A stretch of DNA of 64,000 bases from Paraburkholderia silvatlantica (GCF_003096715.1 NZ_QEOL01000015.1:62001-126000); one strand, 5' to 3'; shown: positions 33,863 to 42,781, counted from the first letter of the stretch. Made by a program: numbers and translations. The notes: a model not told the origin generated them from the letters alone.

Positions 33863-33907
33863 GTTTTTCGGGAATGCGAATGAAACAAAGGATAGCGAAT
33901 CAGTTCG

Positions 33908-34960
33908 TCAAACCGTGGCGACGGGCGTGACGGGCGAGCCCATGGCGCCCGGCAGCCGCAGCGGCGGCGCGGTGAGCATGAAGCGCGAGCGCCGGTGCTC
34001 GCGCAGCCACAGTGCGAGGTCCCGCAGATACCAAAGCTCGCCCAGCGGCAGGCCGAGCTTGAAGAGGCAGTGGTGATGCAGCGGCATGAGCGGGTGATCG
34101 CCGGGCGCCGCGGGCGCGCGCGCGGGATAACGTTCGACTGCGTAGTTGTCGGCGGCGAGCGCCGCGATGCCCGAGTCGGTAATCCATTGCAGCAGGCGCT
34201 CGTCGCGCCCGTCGAGTGCGCTGCAGTGGCTCGACAACACGGCTTCGTCGGGCTGGCGGTTCATGTCGAGCACCATCTCCGCAAAGCCGGTGCGCAGCAC
34301 GAGCATGTCGCCTTGCTCGACTTCCACGCCGTCGGCCTCGATCACGCGCATCAGGTCGTCGTAGCCCACCGTGCGAAACTCGCGGCCAAAATGCGCGGCG
34401 AAATCGATCAGCACGCCGCGGCCTTGCATGCCCTTGACGGCAAGGTGCTCGATGCCGAGCACCTCGGCATGGCTATGCTCGCCGCCGCACGCGTGAGGCG
34501 CGAAGTTGTCTTCCGCCCGATATTCCATCGGGCCGACCACGTCCACGTTCGCGCGATAGCCGTTGTAGTAGACGCTCTCGGCCACGCCGTCGCCGTTGGC
34601 GTCGAAGCGCGCGCCCACGTGCGCGAGCGAATCCCACTGCGTGGAGTATTGCAGCGAGAGCAGCACCTGATCGTCGCTCACCACATCGGTCGCGCCCGCA
34701 ACGTTGCGCGCGAACGGGAAGTTCACATAGGGCAGGCCGTCGCGGAAGGTGGGACGCAGCACCGGCGGATGGCGGCGTACGTTGAGCTTGCTTTCGCCGG
34801 GAAAGTCGAGCGGCAGCGAAAGGGTGAACGTGAGGCCCGCGCGAATTTCCTGCGCGCCCTTGAGGACCTGCTCCGCGCCGATGAGATTGGGGCGGCCCAA
34901 TTGATCGTCGGGACCGAAGTCGCCCCAGTTCGAGCCTTCCGGCCGGTTCTTCCAACGCAT
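33908..34960 (-). CDS. Cyclase-family (PF04199-like) metal-dependent hydrolase
   Basis: 350 residues. The family includes kynurenine formamidase, isatin hydrolase and related enzymes that open amide or lactone bonds with a divalent metal. Visible landmarks are WGDFGPDDQLGRPNLIG near the start, STQWDSLAHVGARFD in place of the compact HxGTHxD motif, GRGVLIDFAAHFG, EQGDMLVLRTGF, AALAADNYAVE and HHHCLFKLGLPLGELWYL. This longer subgroup is common in aromatic and ketone catabolic operons. It is the first enzyme gene after iclR, 73 bases away. It probably hydrolyses a cyclic or amide intermediate; alternatives remain open. Confidence 0.8.
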   Translation of the reverse strand: MRWKNRPEGSNWGDFGPDDQLGRPNLIGAEQVLKGAQEIRAGLTFTLSLPLDFPGESKLNVRRHPPVLRPTFRDGLPYVNFPFARNVAGATDVVSDDQVLLSLQYSTQWDSLAHVGARFDANGDGVAESVYYNGYRANVDVVGPMEYRAEDNFAPHACGGEHSHAEVLGIEHLAVKGMQGRGVLIDFAAHFGREFRTVGYDDLMRVIEADGVEVEQGDMLVLRTGFAEMVLDMNRQPDEAVLSSHCSALDGRDERLLQWITDSGIAALAADNYAVERYPARAPAAPGDHPLMPLHHHCLFKLGLPLGELWYLRDLALWLREHRRSRFMLTAPPLRLPGAMGSPVTPVATV

Positions 34961-35033
34961 GCTTGATCCTCCGCTTCAGGAATTCCGCGCTTCGCGTATC
35001 GCTGCATTCAGTGCTCGGGGCGCTTGACGTGCC

Positions 35034-35777
35034 TCACGCAGCAAGCAGCGTTGGCGGGATTTGCGCGTACACCTCGAGCAGTGCCTTCACGGCGTTCTGC
35101 TCGTTCTTGAGAAGACGCGCCTTGGGCGCGCCGATGACGAGCGCAAACGCCTCGCCATGAATCAGGAACCCGCGCGCGAGGCCGGCTACGTCCTCCACGC
35201 TCTCGCCCGTCGAGCGATGCCAGCCGTGGGTCACGCCCTGCTCGACGTCGCGCTCGAACGCGCCGCGCGCGATCACCGCGCCATTGGCCGAATGCAGCTG
35301 CGGCTCGCAACTGTCGAGCAGTTTGCGGCGCGCGGCGGGGGCGAGCGCGCCGAGCAGCGCCTTGCCCGCGGCGCTCGCAATGGTCATGAAGCCGCCCGGC
35401 TCGTCGCTGTAGCGGATCTTCTGGCGCGACTCCATCACGTCGAGATAGACCACGCGGTTGCCCGCAAGCGTGGCGAGCGCGGCGGTTTCGCCGGTCGCGT
35501 CGCGCAACGTGGAAAGCAACGGCTGGAACGTCAGCGTGAGCGGGTCCTCGCTGCAGATCTCGCGCGCGACGTGCAGCAGACGCTGCGTGGGGTAATAGCC
35601 GGCTTTCACGCCAGGCGCGTACAGATAGCCTTTGGCCACCATCGTCTGCAACAGCGCGTGGCAGCTCGACAGCGGGATCTCGGTTCGACGCGCAATCTCG
35701 CTGTAGATCATCGGTTGCCGGACTTCGGCAAAGAGGTTGATCACGTCGAAGACGCGCACTGCAGTTTTCACATCCAT
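35034..35777 (-). CDS. IclR-family transcriptional regulator
   Basis: 247 residues: N-terminal winged helix (VKTAVRVFDVINLFAEVRQPMIYSEIARRTEIPLSSCHALLQTMVAKGYLY) and C-terminal effector domain ending RGFLIHGEAFALVIGAPKARL. The ATG at 35777 is nine bases from a 16-base palindrome covering its -10 region, so it should autoregulate. Six catabolic genes follow on the same strand with small gaps, and iclR is presumably the first gene of that operon. The ligand, perhaps an aromatic or short-chain acid, is not known. Confidence 0.9.
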   Translation of the reverse strand: MDVKTAVRVFDVINLFAEVRQPMIYSEIARRTEIPLSSCHALLQTMVAKGYLYAPGVKAGYYPTQRLLHVAREICSEDPLTLTFQPLLSTLRDATGETAALATLAGNRVVYLDVMESRQKIRYSDEPGGFMTIASAAGKALLGALAPAARRKLLDSCEPQLHSANGAVIARGAFERDVEQGVTHGWHRSTGESVEDVAGLARGFLIHGEAFALVIGAPKARLLKNEQNAVKALLEVYAQIPPTLLAA

Positions 35778-35782
35778 GAGAG

Positions 35783-35813
35783 TATTATCGGCATACCGAT
35801 AGTCAGCTGACAA
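35783..35813 (-). promoter_or_regulatory. iclR operon promoter with overlapping operator
   Basis: On the minus strand TTGTCA (35813-35808) and GATAAT (35789-35784) are 18 bases apart, a good sigma-70 pair. The palindrome TATCGGCATACCGATA (35786-35801, 6-base arms) covers the -10 and the adjoining spacer. Palindromes of this type are bound by IclR-family proteins, so this is a likely autoregulatory operator. Confidence 0.65.
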
Positions 35814-35971
35814 TAAGGTTACGGGTAAACACCTAACGACTCGTTGCTCGAACACGCAGCGGAAAACGGCACCGGGCTGGCGCAAGAACGCGAATATCGG
35901 CGGCGGGATCTCGCCGCCGCAATGGGGAGTTCAGTGATGGAAGCGCTCGAAAGCGGGCGGCAGGAAGCGGC

Positions 35972-36937
35972 TCAACCCCGCGCCTTCTCCGCCTCCTGAT
36001 ACAGCTCGCGCAGCGACTGCCCGAAGGTGGCGTCGACATCGCGCAGCACGCCGGCGCGCGTGAACATCGCAACCGGCGGCAGCGTCCAGTCGAGCGTGTA
36101 CGGCACGACCGCCACGCCCGCGAAGTGCACGAGTTCCTCGGCAATATCGGCGGGCACGATCGACACGGCGTTCTCGTTCGTGCTGATCATCTCGCCGATG
36201 AGGCGCGACGTGTAGCTCTCCACGATAGGCACGGGCGGCGCCACGCCCGCGTGCAGGAAGAGGTCGGATATCTGCTCGCGGATGGGCGTGTGCGGCGCGC
36301 CGAGGATCCAGTCCAGTTCGACCAGCTTTTCCCAGTCGAGCTTGCCGCGCGCGAGGCGCGCCGCCAGGCGCCGGCTGGCGATGAGCCGCGGCTTTTGCTG
36401 ATGCAGCACCTCGAAGCGCAACTGCGAGACGTCGACGGCCGAAGAGGCGCGCCCGATCACGATATCGAGCGTATGGTCGCGAAGCTGCGGCAGGAGCGCG
36501 TCGCTCGTGCCTTCGTGAATCGTCATGGTGACGCGTTGCGGCAGCCGCGACTGCGTGAGGCGAATGGCGGCGGCGAGCGTGCGCCCCGAGATGAACGGAA
36601 TCACGCCTACGTGCACCCGCGTGGCGTGGCCGGCCACCACGGCTTCGATGTCGCGCGCGAGGTGGTCGAGGTCGTGCAGCATGGCCTGGGCGCGCGCGAG
36701 CACCACGTTGCCGAGCGCCGTGGGCGTCATGCCGCGCGGCGTACGGTCGAACAGCGGCGCGCCGAACATGCTCTCCATTTCAGCCAGCGCGTTGGTGACG
36801 GCGGGCTGGCTCGTCGCCATGTGTTCCGCCACGCGCGTGAGCGAGCCGTGCTGGCGGATCTGCAGGAGCAGGACCAGATGGCGCATTTTCAGGCGCGTAT
36901 TCAACCGCCTCGTCACGTCGTCAATGCTGAAAGACAC
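35972..36937 (-). CDS. LysR-family transcriptional regulator
   Basis: 321 residues from a GTG at 36937 preceded by TTGGGGAATC. N-terminal MSFSIDDVTRRLNTRLKMRHLVLLLQIRQHGSLTRVAEHMATSQPAVTNALAEMESMFGAPLFDR is the winged helix of a LysR branch with an extended leader before the helix-turn-helix. The C-terminal domain is the usual two-lobe effector fold. It is divergent from maeB with 140 bases between and lies beyond the iclR promoter on the same strand, so its targets are uncertain; maeB, or distant catabolic genes, are possible. Confidence 0.88.
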   Translation of the reverse strand: MSFSIDDVTRRLNTRLKMRHLVLLLQIRQHGSLTRVAEHMATSQPAVTNALAEMESMFGAPLFDRTPRGMTPTALGNVVLARAQAMLHDLDHLARDIEAVVAGHATRVHVGVIPFISGRTLAAAIRLTQSRLPQRVTMTIHEGTSDALLPQLRDHTLDIVIGRASSAVDVSQLRFEVLHQQKPRLIASRRLAARLARGKLDWEKLVELDWILGAPHTPIREQISDLFLHAGVAPPVPIVESYTSRLIGEMISTNENAVSIVPADIAEELVHFAGVAVVPYTLDWTLPPVAMFTRAGVLRDVDATFGQSLRELYQEAEKARG

Positions 36938-37077
36938 GATTCCCCAAGGTATTACCAAAAAATGATGGCCCCATACTAAATCAAAATGAGCAGGTTATGA
37001 GGGCTCTCTAGAATCGCCTCATTCGAACACGACCGCCGCGCCTTCTGTGCGTGCGGCACACCATCAGAGTGAGGAAC

Positions 37078-39363
37078 ATGAACAAGACCGATCGTCAGGC
37101 CGCCCTCGAATATCACGAATTCCCCACCCCGGGCAAGATTTCGGTGACGGCCAGCAAGCCGCTCGTCACCCAGCGCGACCTCGCGCTTGCCTATACGCCG
37201 GGCGTGGCCGTGGCCTGCGAGGAGATCGTCGACAATCCGCAGAACTCGTTTCGCTACACGGCGCGCGGCAATCTGGTGGGCGTGATCACGAACGGTTCGG
37301 CCGTGCTGGGTCTCGGCAACATCGGCGCGCTGGCCTCCAAGCCGGTCATGGAAGGCAAGGCGGTGCTCTTCAAGAAGTTCGCCGGCATCGACGTGTTCGA
37401 CATCGAAATCACCGAAAGCGATCCGGACAAGCTCGTGGACATCATCGCGAGCCTCGAAGCCACGTTCGGCGGCATCAATCTGGAAGACATCAAGGCCCCC
37501 GACTGCTTCACGGTCGAACGCAAGCTGCGCGAGCGCATGAAGATTCCGGTCTTCCACGACGATCAGCACGGCACCGCCATCACCGTCTCGGCCGCGTTCA
37601 TGAACGGCCTGAAAGTGATCGGCAAGGACATCACGAAGGTTAAGGTCGTGACCTCGGGCGCGGGCGCGGCGGCGCTGGCCTGTCTGGATCTCATGGTGGA
37701 TCTGGGCCTGCCGCTGAAGAACATCTGGGTGACCGACATCGACGGCGTGGTCTACCAGGGCCGCACGACGCTCATGGACCCGGACAAGGAACGCTTCGCG
37801 CAGGACACCTCGGCGCGCTCGCTTTCCGACGTGATCGAAGACGCGGACGTGTTTCTCGGCCTTTCGGCGGCCGGCGTGCTCAAGCCCGAGATGGTCAGGA
37901 AGATGGCGGACAAGCCGCTGATTCTCGCGCTCGCCAACCCCACGCCGGAAATCTTCCCCGAGGTCGCGCTCGAAGCGCGCCCGGACGCGGTGATCGCCAC
38001 GGGCCGTTCGGACTTCCCGAACCAGGTCAACAACGTGCTGTGCTTCCCGTACATCTTCCGAGGCGCACTCGATGTGGGCGCAACGACCATCACCCGCAAC
38101 ATGGAAATCGCGGCGGTGCACGCGATCGCCAGGCTCGCCGAAGAAGAACTGAACGATTCGGTGGCGGCCGCATACGGCGCCTATGATCTGCGCTTCGGCC
38201 CGAAGTACCTGATTCCGAAGCCGTTCGACTCGCGGCTGATCGTGCGTATCGCGCCGGCCGTTGCGAAGGCGGCGATGGAAGACGGCGTGGCCACGCGCCC
38301 CATCGACGACTTTGGCGCCTACACGAACGAGCTTCAGCAGTTCGTGTATCACTCGGGCGCGTTCATGAAGCCGATTTTCGCGGCCGCGAAGCAGTTCGTG
38401 CGTGACGGCGGCAAGTCGCGCATCGTGTTCGCCGAAGGCGAGGAAGAGCGCGTGCTGCGCGCGGTGCAGGTGATCGTCGACGAGAAGCTCGCACGTCCGA
38501 TCCTGATCGGCCGTCCGGAAGTGCTGCTCGCCCGCATCGAGAAGTTCGGTCTGCGCCTGAAGCTCGGCGAAGACGTGGAAGTCACGAACCCCGAATACGA
38601 CGAGCGCTTCCACCAGTACTGGACGACTTACTGGGAACTGCGTTGCCGCGACGGCATTTCGAAGGAAATGGCGCGCGTGGAAATGCGCCGCCGCCTCACG
38701 CTGATCGGCGCGATGATGGTGCGCCTGGGCGACGCGGACGGCATGGTGTGCGGCACCGTGGGCGCGTATCACGACCACCTGCGCTTCGTCGACGAGGTGA
38801 TCGGCAAACAGCGCAACGCGAATACGTATGCGGCGATGAACATCCTGCTGCTCGACAAGCGCACGGTCGCGATCGTCGACACGCACGTGAACGACAACCC
38901 GAACGCCGAGCAGATCGCCGAATTCACGCTGGCCGCGGCACGCCAGATGGAATGGCTGAATCTGCAGCCGAAGGTTGCGCTGCTCTCGCGTTCGAACTTC
39001 GGCTCGGGCAGCTCGGCTTCGGGCACGAAGATGCGTGAAGTGCTCAAGCTCGTGACGGAAAAGAATCCCGATCTGGAAATCGATGGGGAAATGCACGGCG
39101 ACTGCGCGCTGGACGAAGCCCTGCGCCTGCGTATCCTGCCGCATTCGAAGCTCAAGGGCGCGGCGAACCTGCTCGTGTGCCCGAACGTGGACTCGGGCAA
39201 TATCGCCTACAACCTGCTCAAGACGGGGGCGGGCAGCAACGTGGCGGTCGGTCCGTTCCTGCTGGGCGTGAATGCGCCGGTGAACGTGCTGACCTCGAGC
39301 TCGACGGTGCGACGCATCATCAACATGGCCGCCCTGACCGTGTTGCAGGCGAACCGCGACTGA
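37078..39363 (+). CDS. maeB: NADP-dependent malic enzyme (MaeB type) with phosphotransacetylase-like domain
   Basis: 761 residues. Decarboxylates malate to pyruvate with NADP+. The N-terminal 420 residues hold the malic domain (ALAYTPGVAVAC, FHDDQHGTAITVSAAF) and NAD(P) fold (SGAGAAALACLDLMVDLGL, VTDIDGVVYQGR). The C-terminal 330 residues are a phosphate acetyltransferase-like domain (GGKSRIVFAEGEEERVLRAVQ, NYANxx-like NTYAAMNILL, LKGAANLLVCPNVDSGNIAYNL), which in MaeB confers acetyl-CoA regulation rather than transferase activity. GAGGAAC precedes the ATG at 37078. Confidence 0.95.
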   Translation: MNKTDRQAALEYHEFPTPGKISVTASKPLVTQRDLALAYTPGVAVACEEIVDNPQNSFRYTARGNLVGVITNGSAVLGLGNIGALASKPVMEGKAVLFKKFAGIDVFDIEITESDPDKLVDIIASLEATFGGINLEDIKAPDCFTVERKLRERMKIPVFHDDQHGTAITVSAAFMNGLKVIGKDITKVKVVTSGAGAAALACLDLMVDLGLPLKNIWVTDIDGVVYQGRTTLMDPDKERFAQDTSARSLSDVIEDADVFLGLSAAGVLKPEMVRKMADKPLILALANPTPEIFPEVALEARPDAVIATGRSDFPNQVNNVLCFPYIFRGALDVGATTITRNMEIAAVHAIARLAEEELNDSVAAAYGAYDLRFGPKYLIPKPFDSRLIVRIAPAVAKAAMEDGVATRPIDDFGAYTNELQQFVYHSGAFMKPIFAAAKQFVRDGGKSRIVFAEGEEERVLRAVQVIVDEKLARPILIGRPEVLLARIEKFGLRLKLGEDVEVTNPEYDERFHQYWTTYWELRCRDGISKEMARVEMRRRLTLIGAMMVRLGDADGMVCGTVGAYHDHLRFVDEVIGKQRNANTYAAMNILLLDKRTVAIVDTHVNDNPNAEQIAEFTLAAARQMEWLNLQPKVALLSRSNFGSGSSASGTKMREVLKLVTEKNPDLEIDGEMHGDCALDEALRLRILPHSKLKGAANLLVCPNVDSGNIAYNLLKTGAGSNVAVGPFLLGVNAPVNVLTSSSTVRRIINMAALTVLQANRD

Positions 39364-39374
39364 GCGCAGGGACA

Positions 39375-39435
39375 GGACGCACGCCGTGCGTCCCGATGAA
39401 AAACGCGCGATGGCTTCTGGCTGTCGCGCGTTTTT
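39375..39435. terminator. Double hairpin terminator after maeB
   Basis: First hairpin GGACGCAC-GCC-GTGCGTCC (39375-39393). Second stem AAAAACGCGCGA (39399-39410) pairs with TCGCGCGTTTTT (39424-39435), running into a T-tract on the plus strand and an A-tract that works on the minus strand. Because the next gene converges, the second hairpin is probably a bidirectional Rho-independent terminator. Confidence 0.8.
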
Positions 39436-39447
39436 TGCTTTGGCGGG

Positions 39448-39717
39448 TCAGGGCGCCGCTGCGGCGAGCTGTTCGTCGATCAGGCGGCGGGCTTCGCTGT
39501 AGCCGCCCATCAAGGCGTCGATATCGGAGTTGAAGGGCAGCCCGGCGGCGTTGTCGATTTTCAGGGGCGCGGGCGAGGCGGGCTCGTCGATCGCCGCGAT
39601 GCTCACCACCGCCGTGTAACGAGGCCGTCCGGTTTCCAGGCGCTCGAGCGGGACCGTGCCATTTGTTTCGACGCCAACGCGGATTGCGTAGCCGCGATAT
39701 TCATAAGTGCGATTCAT
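39448..39717 (-). CDS. Small conserved-type hypothetical protein, 89 residues
   Basis: Begins MNRTYEYRGYAIRVGVETNG and continues with an ordered alternation of beta-like strands (RPRYTAVVSIAAID, APLKIDNAAGLPFNSD) and a helical tail (ALMGGYSEARRLIDEQLAAA). No signal peptide, metal site or cysteine. The YEYRGYxI opening and the helix at the end resemble small Burkholderiaceae proteins of unknown function. Balanced composition supports a real gene although no strong ribosome site precedes the ATG. It converges on maeB across the shared terminator. Confidence 0.7.
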   Translation of the reverse strand: MNRTYEYRGYAIRVGVETNGTVPLERLETGRPRYTAVVSIAAIDEPASPAPLKIDNAAGLPFNSDIDALMGGYSEARRLIDEQLAAAAP

Positions 39718-40079
39718 GACTGCATTGCCGTACGGATTACCGCATGCAAGGGTACGGCGCGCGAGCTTAAGTCAACCTTACGTAGGCACTGAATGAACTG
39801 GAAGAGACCTTCTTACGTTGCGCATGAATCGAGGCAAGACGAAAGGCGTTGAAAGGCGTTGGTCGGCAAGGTGCGCAAAGCATTATCGTTCGACGATAAA
39901 AGGGCAATTGCAGGCGCCTTCCTTAAGGTTCTCTTCAGCTTGGAGCAGGCACGATCTCGTCACTCTGCCCAGCGTCGCGCGGTGCCATGCGCCTGACATT
40001 CGCCTGACAATCGCGTGGCGCAGAGTGAACCCGTCATGCCGGATATCGTTGTCCGCGCAACTTTCTGGAGTGCAGCCCG
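39718..40079. other. 362-base intergenic region
   Basis: Between two divergent small genes. It contains a perfect 10-base tandem duplication, GAAAGGCGTT twice (39841-39860), and a short direct repeat CGCCTGACA near 39988-40010. No open frame has protein character and no RNA gene is recognised. Confidence 0.4.
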
Positions 40080-40433
40080 ATGAAGCCGCCGACCGATCGC
40101 CTGCACGCCTACCTCTTCGTTGCTTCGCTTTCGGCGATCCTCATTCAGGTCGCGGTGTTCATTTCCATACTTCTGCTGCACGTGCCGGAACGCGCCTTCG
40201 AGTCGTCGCTGTTTCGCGTGGCCGTGGTCGCGGCAATCGTCTGCGTGCTCCTCGTCGCTCGCAGGCAGGCGCGGCGCGCCACGCGCGAGGCCGAGTCCCG
40301 CAACCGCAGTCAGGCGAAGCTGCGTGCCGCGCGCGCGGCGCGTGCCTCGAAGCGCGCGGCCCGCGCGCCGCTGCGGGCGCGCCATATCCGCAACGCCATG
40401 ATTGCGGCTGCCGCCCGCTCGAGCACACGTTGA
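40080..40433 (+). CDS. Small membrane protein with arginine-rich C-terminal tail
   Basis: 117 residues, unrecognised. Two hydrophobic segments (LFVASLSAILIQVAVFISILLL at about 12-33 and LFRVAVVAAIVCVLLVA at about 44-60) are followed by about 55 residues extremely rich in Arg and Ala (ARRQARRATREAESRNRSQ...), giving a strongly basic cytoplasmic tail by the positive-inside rule. A GGAG ribosome site precedes the ATG. The tail could bind nucleic acid or acidic lipid. It ends 19 bases from the convergent acetyltransferase gene. Confidence 0.6.
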   Translation: MKPPTDRLHAYLFVASLSAILIQVAVFISILLLHVPERAFESSLFRVAVVAAIVCVLLVARRQARRATREAESRNRSQAKLRAARAARASKRAARAPLRARHIRNAMIAAAARSSTR

Positions 40434-40452
40434 GGCGCCGGGCGCGCGAGCG

Positions 40453-41001
40453 TCAGCCGTCCACGGGCGGGGCGGGCATCTCCAGATTGAGCTGGTAAAA
40501 CGCGGCGTCGAGCCAGCGTCCGAACTTGAATCCCACTTCCTTGATCGTGCCCGAGTGCGTGAAGCCCAGCTTGGCGTGCAGCGCGATGCTGCCGGCATTG
40601 GTCGCGTCGATGCAGCCCACGAGCACGTGAATCTGTTGCTCACGGGCGCGGCGGATCAACTCCAGCAGCAGGCTTTCGCCGAGGCCGCGGCCGCGCTGGT
40701 CGCGGTGCACGTAGACGCTGTGCTCGACCGTGTACTTGTTGGCGGGAAACGCGCGAAACGTGCCCCAGCTCGCGAAGCCGAGCAGCGTGCCGGCCTCGTC
40801 CACGGCGCCCACGACCGGAAAACCGTTCGCGCGCCTGGTGCCGAACCACGTGGCCATTGCCTCGGGCGGACGCGGCTTGTAGTCGTAGAGCGCGGTTGAA
40901 TTGACGATGGCGTCGTTGAGGATCTCGAGAATCGCCGGCGCGTGGTCCGTTTCGTTGCAGTCGATGAAGCGTACGCCGTCGCTCTGTGAGTTCGAATTCA
41001 T
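40453..41001 (-). CDS. GNAT-family N-acetyltransferase (phosphinothricin acetyltransferase-like)
   Basis: 182 residues. Acetyl-CoA motif A is DQRGRGLGESLLLELIRRAREQQIHVLVGCID, and the ending NAGSIALHAKLGFTHSGTIKEVGFKFGRWLDAAFYQLNL is typical of Pat/Bar-like enzymes that acetylate phosphinothricin, methionine sulfoximine or related amino acids. An early Glu/Tyr region, EILNDAIVNSTALYDYKPRPP, also fits. The XRE-cupin regulator lies 53 bases upstream on the same strand, so the two probably share a transcript and that regulator may control its synthesis. Confidence 0.87.
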   Translation of the reverse strand: MNSNSQSDGVRFIDCNETDHAPAILEILNDAIVNSTALYDYKPRPPEAMATWFGTRRANGFPVVGAVDEAGTLLGFASWGTFRAFPANKYTVEHSVYVHRDQRGRGLGESLLLELIRRAREQQIHVLVGCIDATNAGSIALHAKLGFTHSGTIKEVGFKFGRWLDAAFYQLNLEMPAPPVDG

Positions 41002-41054
41002 GTGGAATCCTCTTTAAATGAAAAGGGTGGAAGATCGAGCCGAATGACGCGGGT

Positions 41055-41645
41055 TCAGATACCGCTTGCGTCGCAAATGGCGACGACGTAGCGCGCAGCC
41101 TGTGAACCTGGATTGCTGAAGATCAGCGGCTGATCGAGCCGCATGGCGAGGCAGTCGCCCGCATGAAGCGCATGCCGTTCATTGCCCAGCTCCACGTCGA
41201 TCCGTCCATCCATCACCCAGACCTGCTGGTGAATCACGTTCTCGCGGCTGCCCGTTTCGTAGGCTACGCGCGCGCCGGCCGGGAAATCCACTTCGACCAG
41301 CTGGATCGGCGAAGGCCAATTCGGCGGCGAGACGCTCCGGCGCGTATAGCCCGACTGCGGGTCGCGCCACTGTGCCTGCTGCGCGCGGCGCACTAGCGGC
41401 CTGGCGGGCGCGCTTTCGCTGCTTGCGCCGAAAAGGCTCGCCATCGAGACCGACAGTCCCGCCGCAAGCTTTTCGAGCACCACGGCCGTGGGGCTGGCGG
41501 CGCCGCGCTCGATCATCGAGATCATCGAACGGCTCACGCCGCTGCGCGCGGCCAGCGCGTCGAGCGTCAGACCGCGCGTGGCGCGCAAGTCGCGCACACG
41601 GCGGGCAATACGCTCGTTGATACCGGCGTCGGTCGGGTTGTCCAT
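41055..41645 (-). CDS. XRE-family regulator with C-terminal cupin domain
   Basis: 196 residues: helix-turn-helix 3 domain (IARRVRDLRATRGLTLDALAARSGVSRSMISMIERGAASPTAVVLEKLAAGL) and a cupin_2 barrel (PIQLVEVDFPAGARVAYETGS ... HQQVWVMDGRIDVELGNERHALHAGDCLAMRLDQP). Such regulators bind a small effector in the cupin and repress neighbouring catabolic or acetyltransferase genes. It has a good promoter overlapped by an imperfect inverted repeat (41660-41702), so autoregulation is likely. Divergent from glpR. Confidence 0.88.
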   Translation of the reverse strand: MDNPTDAGINERIARRVRDLRATRGLTLDALAARSGVSRSMISMIERGAASPTAVVLEKLAAGLSVSMASLFGASSESAPARPLVRRAQQAQWRDPQSGYTRRSVSPPNWPSPIQLVEVDFPAGARVAYETGSRENVIHQQVWVMDGRIDVELGNERHALHAGDCLAMRLDQPLIFSNPGSQAARYVVAICDASGI

Positions 41646-41659
41646 TGGGTTTGATTCCA

Positions 41660-41702
41660 GGATGATAGAGTTATTATCCAGTAAATTGGAAATTCAGGTC
41701 AA
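41660..41702 (-). promoter_or_regulatory. Promoter and probable operator of the XRE-cupin gene
   Basis: On the minus strand TTGACC (41702-41697) and GATAAT (41678-41673) are 18 bases apart. GGATGAT (41660-41666) and ATTATCC (41673-41679) form an imperfect inverted repeat over the -10, as expected for an autorepressor. Confidence 0.55.
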
Positions 41703-41814
41703 TGAAAAGCGTACGGTGTCGGAGGCGCGCCCGCTATCCATTTGCATACGGCATGCATCGGCTTTCCCCTGATTCGGGAGGGCAAGCCCTTACAATAGGC
41801 CGGTCCTCACTTGC

Positions 41815-42609
41815 ATGCCAAACGAGCCAATGACACGAGATCCTCGCCTCACCCTGAACGCGCGCCAGCAGGAAATGCTCGAATGGGTGCAACGCGACGG
41901 CTTCGTCACGGTCGACGATCTCGCCTCGCATTTCGACGTCACGCCGCAAACCATCCGCCGCGACGTGAACTGGCTCGCCGACATGAATCTGCTGCGCCGC
42001 TATCACGGCGGCGCGAGTCTGCCTACGAGTGCGGAGAACGTCTCGTACAGTGCGCGGCAGCACATGTTCCATGAGGAGAAGCGCCGCATCGCGGCCCTTG
42101 CGGCCCAGCACATTCCCGATCAGGCCTCGCTCTTCATCAACCTCGGCACCACGACCGAGGAAGTCGCGCGCGCGCTCAATCATCATCAGGGCCTGCGCGT
42201 CGTCACGAACAATCTCAACGTGGCGAGCGTGATGAGCGGCTACGCCGACTGCGAAGTGATGATCACGGGCGGCGTCGTGCGGCCCTGGGACAAGGGGATC
42301 GTCGGCGAGCACACCATCGACTTCATCCGCCAGTTCAAGGTGGATTACGCGATCATCGGCACCTCGGCTATCGAGACCGACGGCACGCTGCGCGACTTCG
42401 ACACGCGCGAAGTCCGCGTGGCGCAGGCCATCATCGAGCATGCGCGCACGGTCTATCTCGTGGCCGACCATTCGAAGGTCGGCCGCCCGGCGCTCGTGCG
42501 CCAGGGGCATCTGAGCCAGATTCACGCGCTCTTCACCGACCAGCCGCTGCCTGAGGAAATGAACGAGGCGGTGCTCGCGGCGGGCACGCAGGTCCACGTC
42601 GCTGCGTAA
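41815..42609 (+). CDS. glpR: Glycerol-3-phosphate regulon repressor, DeoR family
   Basis: 264 residues: DeoR helix-turn-helix at the N-terminus (RQQEMLEWVQRDGFVTVDDLASHFDVTPQTIRRDVNWLADMNLLRRYHGGA) and a sugar-phosphate binding DeoRC domain (SLFINLGTTTEEVARAL, VVTNNLNVASVM, ITGGVVRPWDKGIVG, YLVADHSKVGRPALV). It represses the glp genes until glycerol 3-phosphate binds. The glpD-glpK-glpF genes follow on the same strand, and GlpR-like sites lie just upstream of glpD. A second ATG at 41830, after GAG, is an alternative start. Confidence 0.92.
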   Translation: MPNEPMTRDPRLTLNARQQEMLEWVQRDGFVTVDDLASHFDVTPQTIRRDVNWLADMNLLRRYHGGASLPTSAENVSYSARQHMFHEEKRRIAALAAQHIPDQASLFINLGTTTEEVARALNHHQGLRVVTNNLNVASVMSGYADCEVMITGGVVRPWDKGIVGEHTIDFIRQFKVDYAIIGTSAIETDGTLRDFDTREVRVAQAIIEHARTVYLVADHSKVGRPALVRQGHLSQIHALFTDQPLPEEMNEAVLAAGTQVHVAA

Positions 42610-42781
42610 GCCGCGGGATTTTCGTCCGCGCTTTTTCCGGACCGTGGTTCGCGCGTTTTCCCCATTTCCGGCCTGAATTCCAGCGCGTTTCGCGCGTGGG
42701 CGGGGTGTTGCCCACCGGAAGCACGCGGCAACCCCGCTCACGCCCCCGTTTTCGTTCGCGCCTGACGAACGTTCGGCCTTG

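Noticed and set aside
36976..39144. 722-codon minus-strand frame opposite maeB
   Set aside because: Antisense shadow of a highly conserved malic enzyme.
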